The notes: generated by a model not told the origin, from the letters alone. A stretch of DNA of 64,000 nt from Moraxellaceae bacterium (GCA_020697295.1 JAJFBF010000049.1:1-64000); one strand, 5' to 3'. Counted from the first letter of the stretch, positions 35,610 to 46,928 are shown. Made by a program: numbers and translations.

Positions 35610-37646
35610 CTAAAGCCCGGAATGCCGCAGCAGCGCATCCACGCTGGGCTCGCGTCCCCGGAACTCCATGAACAGCTCCAGCGCATCGCGACTGCCGCCC
35701 TGGGCCAGCACCGTTTCCCGGAAGTGGCGACCGACCGCTTCGTTCATCACGCCTTCTTCCTCAAAGCGCGAGAAGGCGTCCGCCGACAGCACCTCGGCCC
35801 ACTTGTAACTGTAATAGCCCGCCGCATAGCCGCCGGCAAAGATATGGCTAAAGCTGTTCTGGAAGCGATTGAACACCTTGGGCGGAATCACGGCGACGCG
35901 CCCGCGCACCTCGTCGAGCACGCGCTGCACTGTCCCCGGCTCGATATCGGTCAGGGCATGGACATGCATGTCGAAGAGCGCGAATTCCAGCTGGCGCAGC
36001 ATGACGAGGCCAGACTGGAAATTCTTCGCGGCCAGCATCTTCTCCAGCAACGCCTGCGGCAGCGGCTCGCCGCCCTCGACATGGCTGGCGATCAGCGCCA
36101 GCGGCTCCGCGGCCCAGCACCAGTTCTCGAAAAACTGGCTGGGCAACTCCACCGCATCCCAGGCGACGCCATTGATGCCGGACACCGCCGCCACCTCCTG
36201 CCGTGTCAGCATGTGATGCAATCCATGGCCAAACTCATGGAAGAGGGTGGTGACCTCTTCATGCGTCAGCAGCGCAGGCTTGCCGTCGACGGGCGGATTG
36301 AAGTTGCAGGTGAGGAAAGCCACCGGCTTTTGCAGCGACCCATCATCCAGGCGACGACGCACGCGACAGTCCGCCATCCAGGCGCCGCCGCGCTTGTGGG
36401 CGCGCGCGTACGGATCCAGGAAAAAGCTGGCGACCACACTGCCGTGTTCGCTGATCTCGTAATAGGTCACGTCCGGATGCCAGCTCGTAATGTCATGGCG
36501 CTCGCGAATGGAAATGCCGTAGAGCTTTTCAGCGATGCGCAACATGCCCGCGATCACGCGCGGCGCCGGGAAGTAGGGCCGCACCATCTCTTGCGAGATG
36601 GAATATTTTTTCTCCTTGAGCTTCTCACTGGCGAAGGTCACATCCCAGGGCTCGAGCGTGTCGATGCCCAGCTCGCTGCGGGCAAACGCGCACAGCTCCT
36701 GCATTTCCTTATCGGCGCCCGGCCGCGTGCGCACCGCCAGGTCATTGAGGAAGTCGATGACCTGCTGTGGCGAGCGCGCCATCTTCGGCACCAGCGACAC
36801 CTCGGCATAGCTGGCATAGCCCAGCAGCCGCGCCTGCTCCTGGCGCAGCTTCAGGATCTCGTCGATCAGCGTGGAATTGTCGAAGCGACCGGCCAGGGGG
36901 CCCTGGTCGGAGGCGCGCGTGACGTAGGCGGTATAGACGGCCTCGCGCAGGGCGCGATCCTCGGCATGCGTCAGCACGGCGATATAAGAGGGGAAATCCA
37001 GGGTAATGCGGTAGCCCGCGACCTCCTTCTGCTGCGCCAGCGCCGCCAGCAAGCCCAGCGCCGATTCCGGCAGGCCCCGGAGGCGAGTGGCATCGGGCAG
37101 CACCAGCTCCCAGGCCTGGGTGGCATCGAGCACATTGTCGGAGAAGGCCGAGGACAGCTCGGACAGCTTCTCGACAATATCGGCAAAACGCTTTTTCTGG
37201 TCGGCGGGCAGGCCGATGCCGCTGAGGCGGAAATCGCGCAGGGCATTGCGCACGCTCTGCTGGTGGGCAATGCTGAGGCCGGCAAAGCCCGGCGATTGCT
37301 CCAGTGCCGAATAGGTCTGGAACAGACTCTCGTTCTGCCCCAGCTCGGTGCCCCAGGCGGCCAGCCGGGGCAGGGCATCGTTATAGGCGCTGCGCCAGGC
37401 TTCGGAGTTCATCACCGCGTTCAGGTGCGACACCGGGGCCCAGGCCTGCTCCAGCCGGTCCTGCAGGTTTTCCAGCACCGCCGGCACGCTCTCCCAGGTC
37501 ACCGGCGCGGAGGCCGCGGCCTGCGTCAGGCGCGCCACCACGGCACGGTTGTCAGCCAGCAGGGTTTCGATCGCCTCGGCCACATGCTCGGGACGGATGC
37601 GGTCGAAGGGCGGCAGGTGGTGCGATTCCAGCAGGGGATTAGACAT
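35610..37646 (-). CDS. prlC: Oligopeptidase A
   Basis: A 678-residue M3 zinc metallopeptidase of the cytosol that degrades signal peptides and small peptides. The metal motif is H470-E-F-G-H474 in TTLFHEFGHGLHHML, with the downstream Glu in the INGVAWDAVELPSQFFENW region. The Tyr/His-rich C-terminal GYAAGYYSYKWAEVLSADAF is also conserved. ATG 37646 gives the family N-terminus MSNPLL. It is divergent from the gamma carbonic anhydrase and upstream of yheV. Confidence 0.96.
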   Translation of the reverse strand: MSNPLLESHHLPPFDRIRPEHVAEAIETLLADNRAVVARLTQAAASAPVTWESVPAVLENLQDRLEQAWAPVSHLNAVMNSEAWRSAYNDALPRLAAWGTELGQNESLFQTYSALEQSPGFAGLSIAHQQSVRNALRDFRLSGIGLPADQKKRFADIVEKLSELSSAFSDNVLDATQAWELVLPDATRLRGLPESALGLLAALAQQKEVAGYRITLDFPSYIAVLTHAEDRALREAVYTAYVTRASDQGPLAGRFDNSTLIDEILKLRQEQARLLGYASYAEVSLVPKMARSPQQVIDFLNDLAVRTRPGADKEMQELCAFARSELGIDTLEPWDVTFASEKLKEKKYSISQEMVRPYFPAPRVIAGMLRIAEKLYGISIRERHDITSWHPDVTYYEISEHGSVVASFFLDPYARAHKRGGAWMADCRVRRRLDDGSLQKPVAFLTCNFNPPVDGKPALLTHEEVTTLFHEFGHGLHHMLTRQEVAAVSGINGVAWDAVELPSQFFENWCWAAEPLALIASHVEGGEPLPQALLEKMLAAKNFQSGLVMLRQLEFALFDMHVHALTDIEPGTVQRVLDEVRGRVAVIPPKVFNRFQNSFSHIFAGGYAAGYYSYKWAEVLSADAFSRFEEEGVMNEAVGRHFRETVLAQGGSRDALELFMEFRGREPSVDALLRHSGL

Positions 37647-37732
37647 GACCAGCATCCATTTCAATTTTGTCGAGGCTTTGTCATAGACGCCATGACGTCC
37701 GGCCCGACACATTGCTCGAAGGAGTCACCATA

Positions 37733-38293
37733 GTGGCAGCCATCCGCGCCCACAAGGGCATCCGGCCGCAAATTCATGACAGTGTATGGGTCGACCCCAG
37801 CGCGGTCATCATCGGCGACGTGGTCCTGGGCCAGGACTGCTCGGTCTGGCCCTATGCCGTCATCCGTGGCGACATGCACCGCATCCGCATCGGCGAGCGC
37901 GTCTCGGTCCAGGACGGCAGCGTGCTGCACATTACCCACGCCAGCCGCTTCCACCCCGATGGCTTCGCCCTGACCATCGGCAACGACGTCACCATCGGTC
38001 ACCAGGCCACCCTGCATGGCTGCACCGTGCACGACCGCGTACTGATCGGCATGAAGGCCATGGTCATGGACGGCGCGGTCATCGAGTCCGAGGTCATCCT
38101 CGGCGCCGGCGCCGTGGTGCCGCCGGGCAAGGTGCTGGCTTCCGGCCACGTCTACATGGGCAGTCCCGCCAAGCCGGTCCGCGCCATTACCGAAAGCGAG
38201 CGCAGCTACTTCACCTACACGGCGGGCAACTACGTCAAGCTCAAGGACAGCTATCGGGCGGAGGAATCCGGCACGCCGCCCGCGGTTACTTGA
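37733..38293 (+). CDS. Gamma-class carbonic anhydrase-like protein (YrdA/PA0066 type)
   Basis: A 186-residue left-handed beta-helix protein with hexapeptide-type repeats. The zinc-ligand His set is in SVLHITHASRF and VTIGHQATLHGC. The GTG at 37733 is chosen because AAGGAG lies eight bases before it. The 3' end overlaps the convergent DUF481-like gene by eight bases. It stands divergent from prlC, as in P. aeruginosa. Activity as a carbonic anhydrase is often not demonstrable in this group. Confidence 0.92.
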   Translation: MAAIRAHKGIRPQIHDSVWVDPSAVIIGDVVLGQDCSVWPYAVIRGDMHRIRIGERVSVQDGSVLHITHASRFHPDGFALTIGNDVTIGHQATLHGCTVHDRVLIGMKAMVMDGAVIESEVILGAGAVVPPGKVLASGHVYMGSPAKPVRAITESERSYFTYTAGNYVKLKDSYRAEESGTPPAVT

Positions 38294-38996
38294 GCTGGTA
38301 ATTGAGGCCCAGAGTCATGAGGCTGTCGTTGAGCGTGACCGGGCCATCGTCATTGCGGGTTTCATACGCGACCACCAGTCCGAGGATGTCGGTCAGCGAA
38401 AAAATAAGGGCGCTGCGCGTGCGGGTAATGCTGCTCTCGCGGCCGGCATCGACCGAGGCATCCTCGGTAAAACGGCCGCCGGGGCGGAACTTCCACTCGA
38501 ACTTGAGCGCGAGGTTGCCCACGCCCTCGTTCTCTTCCTCGCCCGTCACATCGCGCTTGTTATGGCGCAGGCCGGCACCGATATCCGTCTTCAGCAACAG
38601 CGTCTCGGTCTTGAGGAACTGATGGCCATAGCCCAGTGCCAGCTGCGCCTGGTATTCATAGGCGCTCTGCAGGTCCTTCTCGTACTGCGGCTTGATGAAC
38701 AGGTAATCCCGGGGCGTGAAATTCCAGCTCGACTTTTCCATGCCGAAATAGCGCTCGCGCGTGCGCAGGCCGGTGTCGCCATTGGCTTCATTCAGCGCCT
38801 CGAGCCTCAGCTCGTGCGTCCACGGCTCGCGCTGGTAGCGCAGGAAGGAAAAGCCCTTGAACGTTTCCTGCGTGCTGCTGCCGGATGACTTGAGGTAGGC
38901 GGCTTCGCCTTCACCGGTCAGTGCCCGCGGCGGGGCCTCTGCCGCCAGGGCCGGCACTGGCAGCAGCAGGACAAGGGCGACCAGGATATTCCGCAT
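38286..38996 (-). CDS. DUF481/YdiY-family outer-membrane protein
   Basis: A 236-residue precursor with a signal peptide ending PALA. It then consists of alternating beta-strands (ELRLEALNEANGDTGLRTRERYFGMEKSSWNFTPRDYLFIKPQYEKDL). The last strand is MTLGLNYQLK. The pattern matches DUF481 (YdiY-like) beta-barrel proteins of unknown role. It is convergent with and slightly overlaps the carbonic anhydrase gene. Confidence 0.85.
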   Translation of the reverse strand: MRNILVALVLLLPVPALAAEAPPRALTGEGEAAYLKSSGSSTQETFKGFSFLRYQREPWTHELRLEALNEANGDTGLRTRERYFGMEKSSWNFTPRDYLFIKPQYEKDLQSAYEYQAQLALGYGHQFLKTETLLLKTDIGAGLRHNKRDVTGEEENEGVGNLALKFEWKFRPGGRFTEDASVDAGRESSITRTRSALIFSLTDILGLVVAYETRNDDGPVTLNDSLMTLGLNYQLK

Positions 38997-39032
38997 CGAC
39001 TTCCTCCGTGATGATCAAGTGCCTGCTTCCGA

Positions 39033-39052
39033 AGGTCGGGATTTAGCCCGAC
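39033..39052. repeat. Solitary REP-like palindrome
   Basis: AGGTCGGGATTTAGCCCGAC, a diverged copy of the unit found at 8830-8917 and 10521-10582. It lies in the gap upstream of the DUF481 gene. Confidence 0.7.
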
Positions 39053-39098
39053 TTGCAAGAAGCAGAATGCCCTCCCGACACAGTCCCCAAGCCCGGAA

Positions 39099-39920
39099 TC
39101 AGGCGGCCGCCAGCTCCGCGCGCAGAGCGTCGAGTACCGGCCGCGTCGGCGGCGTCACGCCGCGCCAGAGCCGGAAAGCTTCCGCCGCCTGCTCTACCAA
39201 CATACCCAGGCCATCGCGCGTGTGCGCGCCCTGCTCGGCAGCCCAGCGCAGGAATACTGTCGGCTCGGCGCCGTACATCATGTCGTAGGCAAGCGCGCCC
39301 GGCGCAAACAGTCCCGGCGGCAGCGGTGGCAGCTCGCCCTGCAGGCTGGCCGAGGTGCCATTGATGACGCCATCAAACGGCCCCTGCAAATCGGCAAACG
39401 AAGCGGCCACCACCCTTCCCTCATCGGCAAAAAGCTGCGCCAGCTGAGCGGCTTTTCCGGGCGTGCGGTTGACGATCACGATTTCGCGCGGCCGCTCCTC
39501 GAGCAGCGGCCCCAGCACGCCGCGCACGGCCCCGCCCGCGCCCAGCAGCAGCAGGCGACGGCCAGCCAGGGCCATCCCCGCATTCTGCACGAGATCGCGC
39601 ACGAGGCCGGTACCGTCCGTGTTGTCGCCGTACAACCGACCTTCGGCATCCTGCAGCAAGGTGTTCACTGCGCCGGCTTTTTCGGCGCGCGCGCTGCGAA
39701 TTTCCGCGAGTTGCCACGCCTCTTCCTTGAAGGGCACCGTGACATTGCAACCGCGACCGCCCTCGGCCAGGAAGGCCGCCACTGCTGCGGCAAAACCGTC
39801 CATCGGCGCCAGACGTGCCTCATAGGTCAGCGCCTGGCCGGTCAGCTCGGCAAAGCGCGCGTGGATGCGGGGCGACTTGCTGTGCGCGACCGGATTGCCG
39901 AATACACAGTAACGTTCCAT
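39099..39920 (-). CDS. aroE: Shikimate dehydrogenase
   Basis: Reduces 3-dehydroshikimate in aromatic amino-acid synthesis. 273 residues. The N-terminal substrate site is [18 protein letters not shown], with catalytic Lys in [10 protein letters not shown] and Asp in [11 protein letters not shown]. The NADP-binding loop is [12 protein letters not shown], followed by [26 protein letters not shown] is conserved at the C-terminus. ATG 39920 is preceded by GGAGTTCCC. It lies 17 bases after the hemF stop. Confidence 0.96.
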   Translation of the reverse strand: MERYCVFGNPVAHSKSPRIHARFAELTGQALTYEARLAPMDGFAAAVAAFLAEGGRGCNVTVPFKEEAWQLAEIRSARAEKAGAVNTLLQDAEGRLYGDNTDGTGLVRDLVQNAGMALAGRRLLLLGAGGAVRGVLGPLLEERPREIVIVNRTPGKAAQLAQLFADEGRVVAASFADLQGPFDGVINGTSASLQGELPPLPPGLFAPGALAYDMMYGAEPTVFLRWAAEQGAHTRDGLGMLVEQAAEAFRLWRGVTPPTRPVLDALRAELAAA

Positions 39921-39937
39921 GGGAACTCCGGAGTGAC

Positions 39938-41436
<1,499 letters not shown>

Positions 41437-41523
41437 GGGCGCGAAGTGTACCACCGGCGCCGGCGCCATCCGCCACTCCCCGGGTGGGGGGCTTCCTCTT
41501 CCTGGCCACGGCCGGGCACCGCA

Positions 41524-42705
41524 TCAAGCCCCCGGCCGACGCGCATATCCGCCCGGCACCGCCGCGATAAGGCCGGCGATCTCCAGCCGCGACAACGCCT
41601 GCAGGACCAGAGGGGCCGGCTGCCCGGTGACATCAATCACCATGTCCGGATGCCGCGGCTCCTCGCCGAGGGCCTCCAGCACCAGGCGCAGGCCGGGCTC
41701 CAGCGCCGCCCCGGCCGCAGCCCGGCCGGCCGCCTTGCCATCCTGCACCGTGGCCGCCAGCAAATGCCCCTGCAGCAGCCCCAGCATGGGAGGAAGGTCG
41801 GCCAGGATCTGCGGCACCGTCGTGACGGCGCTGGCGCCTTCCCGGATCAGCGTGATGCAGCCCTGGGCCTGCACGTTGTGCCGCGAGCCCGGCAGGGCCC
41901 ACACCATCCGGCCTTGCTCCCCCGCCTTGCGCGCCGTGATCAGCGAACCGCTCTCGGGGGCCGCCTCCACCACCAGCACCCCCAGGCTCAGGCCACTGAT
42001 GATGCGATTGCGGCGAGGGAAATTCCGCGCCAGAGGCGGCTCGCCCGGCAGGAATTCGCTCACCACCAATCCCCCCTCATGGACGATATTCTGGAACAGC
42101 CGGCTGTTCTCCCGTGGATAAGGGCGGTCCACACCCGTGCCGAGCACCGCCAGGGTGCGCCCGCCCGCGCGCAACGCGCCCGCATGCGCGGCGGCGTCGA
42201 CGCCCCGCGCCAGGCCGCTGGTGATGACCAGCCCGGCACGCGCCAACTCGCCGGCAAAGGCTTCGGCATCCGCCCTGCCCGTCAGCGAGGGATGGCGAGT
42301 GCCGACCAGTGCCAGCTGCGGCAGATCCAGCAGCAGGGGGTCGCCCTTCAGGAACAGCAGCGGTGGCGGATCTTCGATTTCGCGCAGCAAGGCGGGGTAG
42401 TCGGGGTGATCGATGGCGACCAGGCCCTGCCCGGGCGCCTCGCACCAGGCGAGGTCGGCGGCCAGGCCTTCCCCGAGCTCGCGGCAAAGCGCGGGATCGT
42501 CGCCGTATTGCCAGGCGGCCAGGCGCTCGATGCTGGCCGGCGGCAGGCCCAGCTCTCGCCACAGCATGGGCGCTGCGGCGAGGGCGGCACCCGGAGTGGG
42601 GAACTGCTGGAGAAGACGACGGGTACTGGCCAGCGATTGCTGGACGAGCCGCCACAGGCGCAGCCAGTCGGCCGCCGGTGCGGAAGTGAGAATCTGCATG
42701 GGCAT
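41524..42705 (-). CDS. dprA: DNA processing protein DprA
   Basis: Loads RecA on incoming single-stranded DNA in transformation. 393 residues: an N-terminal SAM-like helical region, then the Rossmann-like DprA core (LALVGTRHPSLTGRADAEAF, GLVITSGLARGVDAAAHAGAL, TLAVLGTGVDRPYPREN, SGSLITARKAGEQGRMVWALPG) and a C-terminal winged-helix region ending near GGYARRPGA. Starts at 42705 or 42699 are equivalent. It lies between tsaP and tsaC, as in P. aeruginosa. Confidence 0.96.
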   Translation of the reverse strand: MPMQILTSAPAADWLRLWRLVQQSLASTRRLLQQFPTPGAALAAAPMLWRELGLPPASIERLAAWQYGDDPALCRELGEGLAADLAWCEAPGQGLVAIDHPDYPALLREIEDPPPLLFLKGDPLLLDLPQLALVGTRHPSLTGRADAEAFAGELARAGLVITSGLARGVDAAAHAGALRAGGRTLAVLGTGVDRPYPRENSRLFQNIVHEGGLVVSEFLPGEPPLARNFPRRNRIISGLSLGVLVVEAAPESGSLITARKAGEQGRMVWALPGSRHNVQAQGCITLIREGASAVTTVPQILADLPPMLGLLQGHLLAATVQDGKAAGRAAAGAALEPGLRLVLEALGEEPRHPDMVIDVTGQPAPLVLQALSRLEIAGLIAAVPGGYARRPGA

Positions 42706-42801
42706 CCTTGCCTCAAGAGAAAAAACGGAAAACGGTGCAGGGATACTGAATCACGCCGGCCCGGTTTTGGCAAACCCCGCGCCACGCCCGGCCCCAAATG
42801 A

Positions 42802-42827
42802 AACAGGCCGTCAAAAGACGGCCTGTT
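42802..42827 (-). terminator. Hairpin terminator after tsaP
   Basis: An 11-bp perfect stem AACAGGCCGTC/GACGGCCTGTT with a four-base loop, 18 bases past the tsaP stop. On the minus strand only three Ts follow, so it may be leaky and allow read-through to dprA. Confidence 0.75.
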
Positions 42828-42844
42828 CGCATTCCCCACGCCAA

Positions 42845-43954
42845 TCAGTTGCTGATGGGAGGACGTACTTCGTCGCCAGCCTTCAGGGGCTTGGAAGCAC
42901 TCAGCACAAGGGCGTAGCTCACCCGGTCAAAGGTACGGAAGACCATGGCGAGGCCGGCATTCTCGGCAGGCAGGCGCAGTGAGTCATTGGCAACCTGGTC
43001 ACGGATCACGCCACCACTGCGGAACAAGGCGAAGGTATGGCCAGAGACCACGCCATCCTGCTTGCCACGGTTGATCACGATCACGCTGTACTGCGAGGCG
43101 GAGCTGATGCTGCCGAAGACACGGATGATTTTGCCGGGCGCCACGTTTTCCGGGTTGGCGGGATGGAAAATCGACGCAATTCGGGTGCTCTCGTTCTCGA
43201 GCAGCTTGTCACCATTCCGGATTTCCTGCGTGGTGCGGCTGACCTTGAAGGTACCGACCTGTCCGTTCAGGGTGACCAGCTGGCCAGCCCCCACGTCCTC
43301 GGCTTCGAGGCCCAGCGGCTCGCCACTGTCCGGGTCACGATAGATCGTGCCGCCGCGATAAAGGCCATAAGTGCCATCAGCCCGCAGCAGGTCATTCTTG
43401 TTGCGCACATAAACGCGGTCGCCGGCGCCAGTAACGACGCGATCGTCCTGGCCGGAGATCACATAAGGAGCCCGCTCGAGAATTTCAGCACTGACCACGC
43501 GCGATTCATTGAGGTAGCGCTGGATATCCTTGAGGGGGATGGCGGGAATGGCCAGCGACAGCGGCAGCTCGCGCACCTTGGGGTGCAACTTGACGGTGCC
43601 GTCCGGCAGCTCGGTCCGGGTCGGGAGGCCCCCGCCCTGGGCCAGGCGACCGGCCACTTCGGCGCAACCGCCGCCCTGATCCACGGCCACCACCGTGCGG
43701 TCCTTGATCTGGCAAAGCAGCAGCACATCGCCCGGGAAGATCAGGTGCGGGTTATAGACTTGCTTGTTGGATTCCCAGATTTCCGGCCAGCGCCAGGGAT
43801 CGCTCAGGTAGCGGCCGGCGATGCCCCAGAGGGTGTCTCCCTGGACCACCGTGTATTTCTCGGGCGCGGTGGGCTTCACCTGCACCGGATCATCGGCATG
43901 AACTACGCCCGCCAGCAGGCAGACACTCGCAAATCCAAGGAGGCTTTTTTTCAT
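42845..43954 (-). CDS. tsaP: LysM peptidoglycan-binding protein, TsaP-like
   Basis: A 369-residue precursor with a signal peptide (cleavage near VVHA). The LysM domain is at about 34-90 (YTVVQGDTLWGIAGRYLSDPWRWPEIWESNKQVYNPHLIFPGDVL). The C-terminal part is FlgT-like and beta-rich (GQLVTLNGQVGTFKV, YSVIVINRGKQDGVVSGHTF). It corresponds to P. aeruginosa PA0020 (TsaP), a peptidoglycan anchor of the type IV pilus secretin. No pilus genes are in the window. It is divergent from def. Confidence 0.92.
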   Translation of the reverse strand: MKKSLLGFASVCLLAGVVHADDPVQVKPTAPEKYTVVQGDTLWGIAGRYLSDPWRWPEIWESNKQVYNPHLIFPGDVLLLCQIKDRTVVAVDQGGGCAEVAGRLAQGGGLPTRTELPDGTVKLHPKVRELPLSLAIPAIPLKDIQRYLNESRVVSAEILERAPYVISGQDDRVVTGAGDRVYVRNKNDLLRADGTYGLYRGGTIYRDPDSGEPLGLEAEDVGAGQLVTLNGQVGTFKVSRTTQEIRNGDKLLENESTRIASIFHPANPENVAPGKIIRVFGSISSASQYSVIVINRGKQDGVVSGHTFALFRSGGVIRDQVANDSLRLPAENAGLAMVFRTFDRVSYALVLSASKPLKAGDEVRPPISN

Positions 43955-44022
43955 TATGGTTTCCCTTGCGGCGCTCACGCCGGCGCGGCCACTTGTGGTC
44001 GCTTTTTCAACAGCAGGGCCTA

Positions 44023-44028
44023 TATAAT
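44023..44028 (+). promoter_or_regulatory. Sigma-70 -10 element upstream of def
   Basis: TATAAT in GGCCTATATAATGG. It implies a leader of about 110 bases before def. The leader contains a small inverted repeat (ACTTGG at 44102-44107 with CCAAGT at 44117-44122). No strong -35 is visible. Confidence 0.55.
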
Positions 44029-44145
44029 GGCCTAGAAGGCTACCCTGCTCTGTGACGCAATAAGCAGACTTTTACAGTACCTTCATCACCTTAGCAAGCA
44101 TACTTGGGAGACTACTCCAAGTCGCGTCTATCCCGGCACGCCATC

Positions 44146-44649
44146 ATGATCCTGCCCATCCTAGAGTTCCCCGACCCCCGTCTCCGCATCAAGGCCAAGC
44201 CTGTGGCCGAGGTCAACGACGCCATCCGCGGCCTCATCGCCGATATGCTCGAGACCATGCACGAAGCCCAGGGCATCGGCCTGGCCGCCACCCAGGTCGA
44301 CCGTCATATCCAGCTCATTGTCATGGACTTGTCGGAGGCCAAGGACACTCCCCTGGTCTTCATCAACCCGGTGGTGACTCCGCTCTGTGAGGACAAGGCC
44401 CCCTACGACGAGGGCTGCCTGTCGGTGCCGGGCTTCTATGAGACCGTGGAGCGTCCGGCCCGCGTCCGCGTCAATGCCCTCGATCGCGACGGCCGCGCCA
44501 TCGAGCTGGAGGCGGATGGCCTGCTCGCGGTTTGCCTGCAGCACGAGATGGACCACCTGAACGGCAAGCTGTTCGTGGACCACCTGTCCTCGCTCAAGCG
44601 CGAGCGCATCAAGAAGAAGCTGGAAAAGCTGCACAAACAGCAAGCCTGA
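44146..44649 (+). CDS. def: Peptide deformylase
   Basis: Removes the formyl group from nascent proteins. 167 residues. Motif 1 is GIGLAATQ, motif 2 EGCLSVPG with metal ligand C91, and motif 3 QHEMDHLNG with H133, E134 and H137. ATG 44146 matches the usual [14 protein letters not shown] start. First gene of the def-fmt-rsmB translation-maturation operon. Confidence 0.97.
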   Translation: MILPILEFPDPRLRIKAKPVAEVNDAIRGLIADMLETMHEAQGIGLAATQVDRHIQLIVMDLSEAKDTPLVFINPVVTPLCEDKAPYDEGCLSVPGFYETVERPARVRVNALDRDGRAIELEADGLLAVCLQHEMDHLNGKLFVDHLSSLKRERIKKKLEKLHKQQA

Positions 44650-44670
44650 GAGTTAGCGAGTACTCACACA

Positions 44671-45627
44671 TTGGATAGTCCCTTACGTATCGTCTTCGCC
44701 GGAACGCCTGAATTCGCTGCCGAGAGCCTGCGGGCTCTCCTGCAACAGGGCGAGCACGAGGTCATTGCCGTCTACACCCAGCCCGACCGTCCCGCCGGCC
44801 GTGGCCGCGAACTCAAGGCCAGCCCCGTCAAGGCCCTCGCCCTCGGCCGCAAGATTCCTGTCCTGCAACCTCCCAGCCTCAAGGACGCCTTTGCCGTGGC
44901 CGAGCTTGCCGAGCTCAAGTCCGACCTCATGGTGGTGGCCGCCTACGGCCTGCTGCTGCCACGCGCCGTGCTCGACATTCCGCGCCTGGGCTGCATCAAC
45001 GTCCATGCCTCGTTGCTGCCGCGCTGGCGCGGCGCCGCGCCCATCCAGCGCGCCATCCTGGCCGGCGACCGCGAAACCGGCATCACCATCATGCAAATGG
45101 AAGAGGGACTGGACACCGGCCCCATGCGCTACCGCATGAAGTGCCCGATCTCTGCCAACGACACTGCCGGCAGCCTGCACGATCGCCTCGCCCTGCTGGG
45201 CGGAGAGGCCCTGCTGGCCGCCCTCGAGTTGCTGCAGGAGGGCACGCTGGCCAGCGAACGTCAGAATGACGCCGAAGCCAACTACGCCACCAAGCTGAAC
45301 AAGGAAGAGGCCCGCCTCGACTGGACCCGCCCCGCCGCCGAGCTCGACCGCGCCGTGCGCGCCTACAATCCGGTACCGATGGCCTTCAGCACCCTGGCCG
45401 GCCAGACCCTGCGCATCTGGGAAGCCAGCGCTCCTGCCATCACCACCACCGCACCGCCCGGCATGATCATCTCCGCCGACCGCGACGGTCTTGCCGTCGC
45501 CTGCGGCGGCGGCAGCGTGCTGCGCATCGAAACCCTGCAACTGCCGGGCGGCAAGCCGCTGTCCATCCTGCAACTGCTCAACGCCCGGCGCGACCAGCTC
45601 GCCCCCGGGCAGATCATTGGCTCATGA
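44671..45627 (+). CDS. fmt: Methionyl-tRNA formyltransferase
   Basis: Formylates initiator Met-tRNA. 318 residues. It begins at a TTG codon (44671); no ATG lies upstream close enough to keep the family N-terminus PLRIVFAGTPEFAA. Catalytic and folate-site motifs are visible: GLLLPRAVLDIPRLGCINVHASLLPRWRGAAPIQRAI and the substrate Asp in MQMEEGLDTGPM. The C-terminal OB-like domain has the expected WTRPAAELDRAVRAYNPVP. Its stop overlaps the rsmB start by ATGA. Confidence 0.96.
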   Translation: MDSPLRIVFAGTPEFAAESLRALLQQGEHEVIAVYTQPDRPAGRGRELKASPVKALALGRKIPVLQPPSLKDAFAVAELAELKSDLMVVAAYGLLLPRAVLDIPRLGCINVHASLLPRWRGAAPIQRAILAGDRETGITIMQMEEGLDTGPMRYRMKCPISANDTAGSLHDRLALLGGEALLAALELLQEGTLASERQNDAEANYATKLNKEEARLDWTRPAAELDRAVRAYNPVPMAFSTLAGQTLRIWEASAPAITTTAPPGMIISADRDGLAVACGGGSVLRIETLQLPGGKPLSILQLLNARRDQLAPGQIIGS

Positions 45628-46928
45628 AACCCTCCCGCAAGGAACACCTCAGCGCTCGCGCCCTCGCCGCGCGCGCGCTCGCGCCCGTCCTGTCGGCCCG
45701 CGAATCCCTCAGCGACACGTTGCCCATGGCCCTCGGCCAGGTGGCGCCGCAGGATCGCGGCCTGCTGCAGGCCATCACCTTCACCACCTGCCGGCACGCC
45801 CTGCATTACCGCGTGCTCCTGAAGCCGCTGCTGGAGCGTCCGCCGCAACCCCTGGTCGAGGCCCTGCTGCTGTCCGGCCTCGCCCAGTTGCGAGACCTGC
45901 GCATTCCCGACCACGCCGCCTTGAGCGAAACCGTGAACGCCGCGCGCGAACTGAAGCAGGATCGCGCCACCGGGCTGATCAATGCCGTGTTGCGCCGTTA
46001 CCTGCGAGAAAGGGACGCGCTGGAGGCACAGGCCGCCGGCAGTGCGCATGCCTGTCCGGAGTGGTTGAAGCGCGCGCTGGAGCAGGACTGGGGAGCCGAC
46101 ACCGCGGCGGCGGCGATGCAAGCCGGCAACGAGGAGGCGCCGCTCACGCTGCGCGTGAATTCACGCCAGGGCAACCGCGACGACTATCTCGCGGCGCTGC
46201 AACAAGAGGGCATCGAGGCCACGACCTGCGCCTGGAGTCCCGATGGCCTGCAGGCGGAAAATATCGGTGACGTGCGCGCCCTGCCGGGCTTTGCCGCCGG
46301 CGCCGTGTCGGTGCAGGACGAAGCGGCGCAACTGTGCGCGGGACTGCTCGCCTGCGCGCCCGGCATGCGCGTGCTCGATGCCTGCGCCGCGCCTGGCGGC
46401 AAGACCGCGCACCTGCTGGAAAAAACAGAAGGGCTTGCGCTGCTCGCACTCGACATCTCACCCGAGCGCTGCCTGCGCATCGATGAAAACCTGCAACGCC
46501 TGCAACTGCCCGGCGCCACCGTGCGCGCAGCCGATGCCGGCAAGCCCGCGCAGTGGTGGGATGGCCAGCCCTTCGATCGTATCCTGCTCGACGCCCCCTG
46601 CACGGCCACGGGCGTCATCCGCCGCCATCCCGACATCAAACTGCTGCGTCGTGAAACCGATGTGGCGCAAACCGTGCGCCAGCAGGACCAGCTCCTGCGT
46701 GCGCTGTGGCCGCTGCTCAAACCGGGCGGCGTGATGCTCTACGCCACCTGCTCCATTCTCAAGGCCGAGAACGAGCGCCAGGTTGCAGCCTTTCTTGCGG
46801 CCACCCCCGATGCGCGCGAGCGCATCATCGATGCGCCCTGGGGCGCGGCGCGCCCGCACGGCCGCCAGCTCCTGCCGGGTGCAACCGACGGCTTCTACTT
46901 CGCGCTACTGGAGAAGGTGGCAGGCTGA
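45624..46928 (+). CDS. rsmB: 16S rRNA m5C967 methyltransferase
   Basis: The RsmB (Sun/Fmu) enzyme. 434 residues: N-terminal NusB-like domain (1-140), then an SAM-dependent methyltransferase core with VLDACAAPGGKTAHLLE, LDISPERCLRI, DRILLDAPCTATGVIRRHPDIKL and MLYATCSILKAENERQV. The last two carry the two catalytic cysteines. It overlaps fmt by four bases and is followed by a strong terminator. trkA, which follows in P. aeruginosa, is replaced here by the broken acyl-CoA dehydrogenase. Confidence 0.97.
   Translation: MKPSRKEHLSARALAARALAPVLSARESLSDTLPMALGQVAPQDRGLLQAITFTTCRHALHYRVLLKPLLERPPQPLVEALLLSGLAQLRDLRIPDHAALSETVNAARELKQDRATGLINAVLRRYLRERDALEAQAAGSAHACPEWLKRALEQDWGADTAAAAMQAGNEEAPLTLRVNSRQGNRDDYLAALQQEGIEATTCAWSPDGLQAENIGDVRALPGFAAGAVSVQDEAAQLCAGLLACAPGMRVLDACAAPGGKTAHLLEKTEGLALLALDISPERCLRIDENLQRLQLPGATVRAADAGKPAQWWDGQPFDRILLDAPCTATGVIRRHPDIKLLRRETDVAQTVRQQDQLLRALWPLLKPGGVMLYATCSILKAENERQVAAFLAATPDARERIIDAPWGAARPHGRQLLPGATDGFYFALLEKVAG

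Noticed and set aside
35598-37733. 711-residue plus-strand frame
   Set aside because: It lies antisense to prlC, which has the intact HEFGH motif and family-wide similarity.
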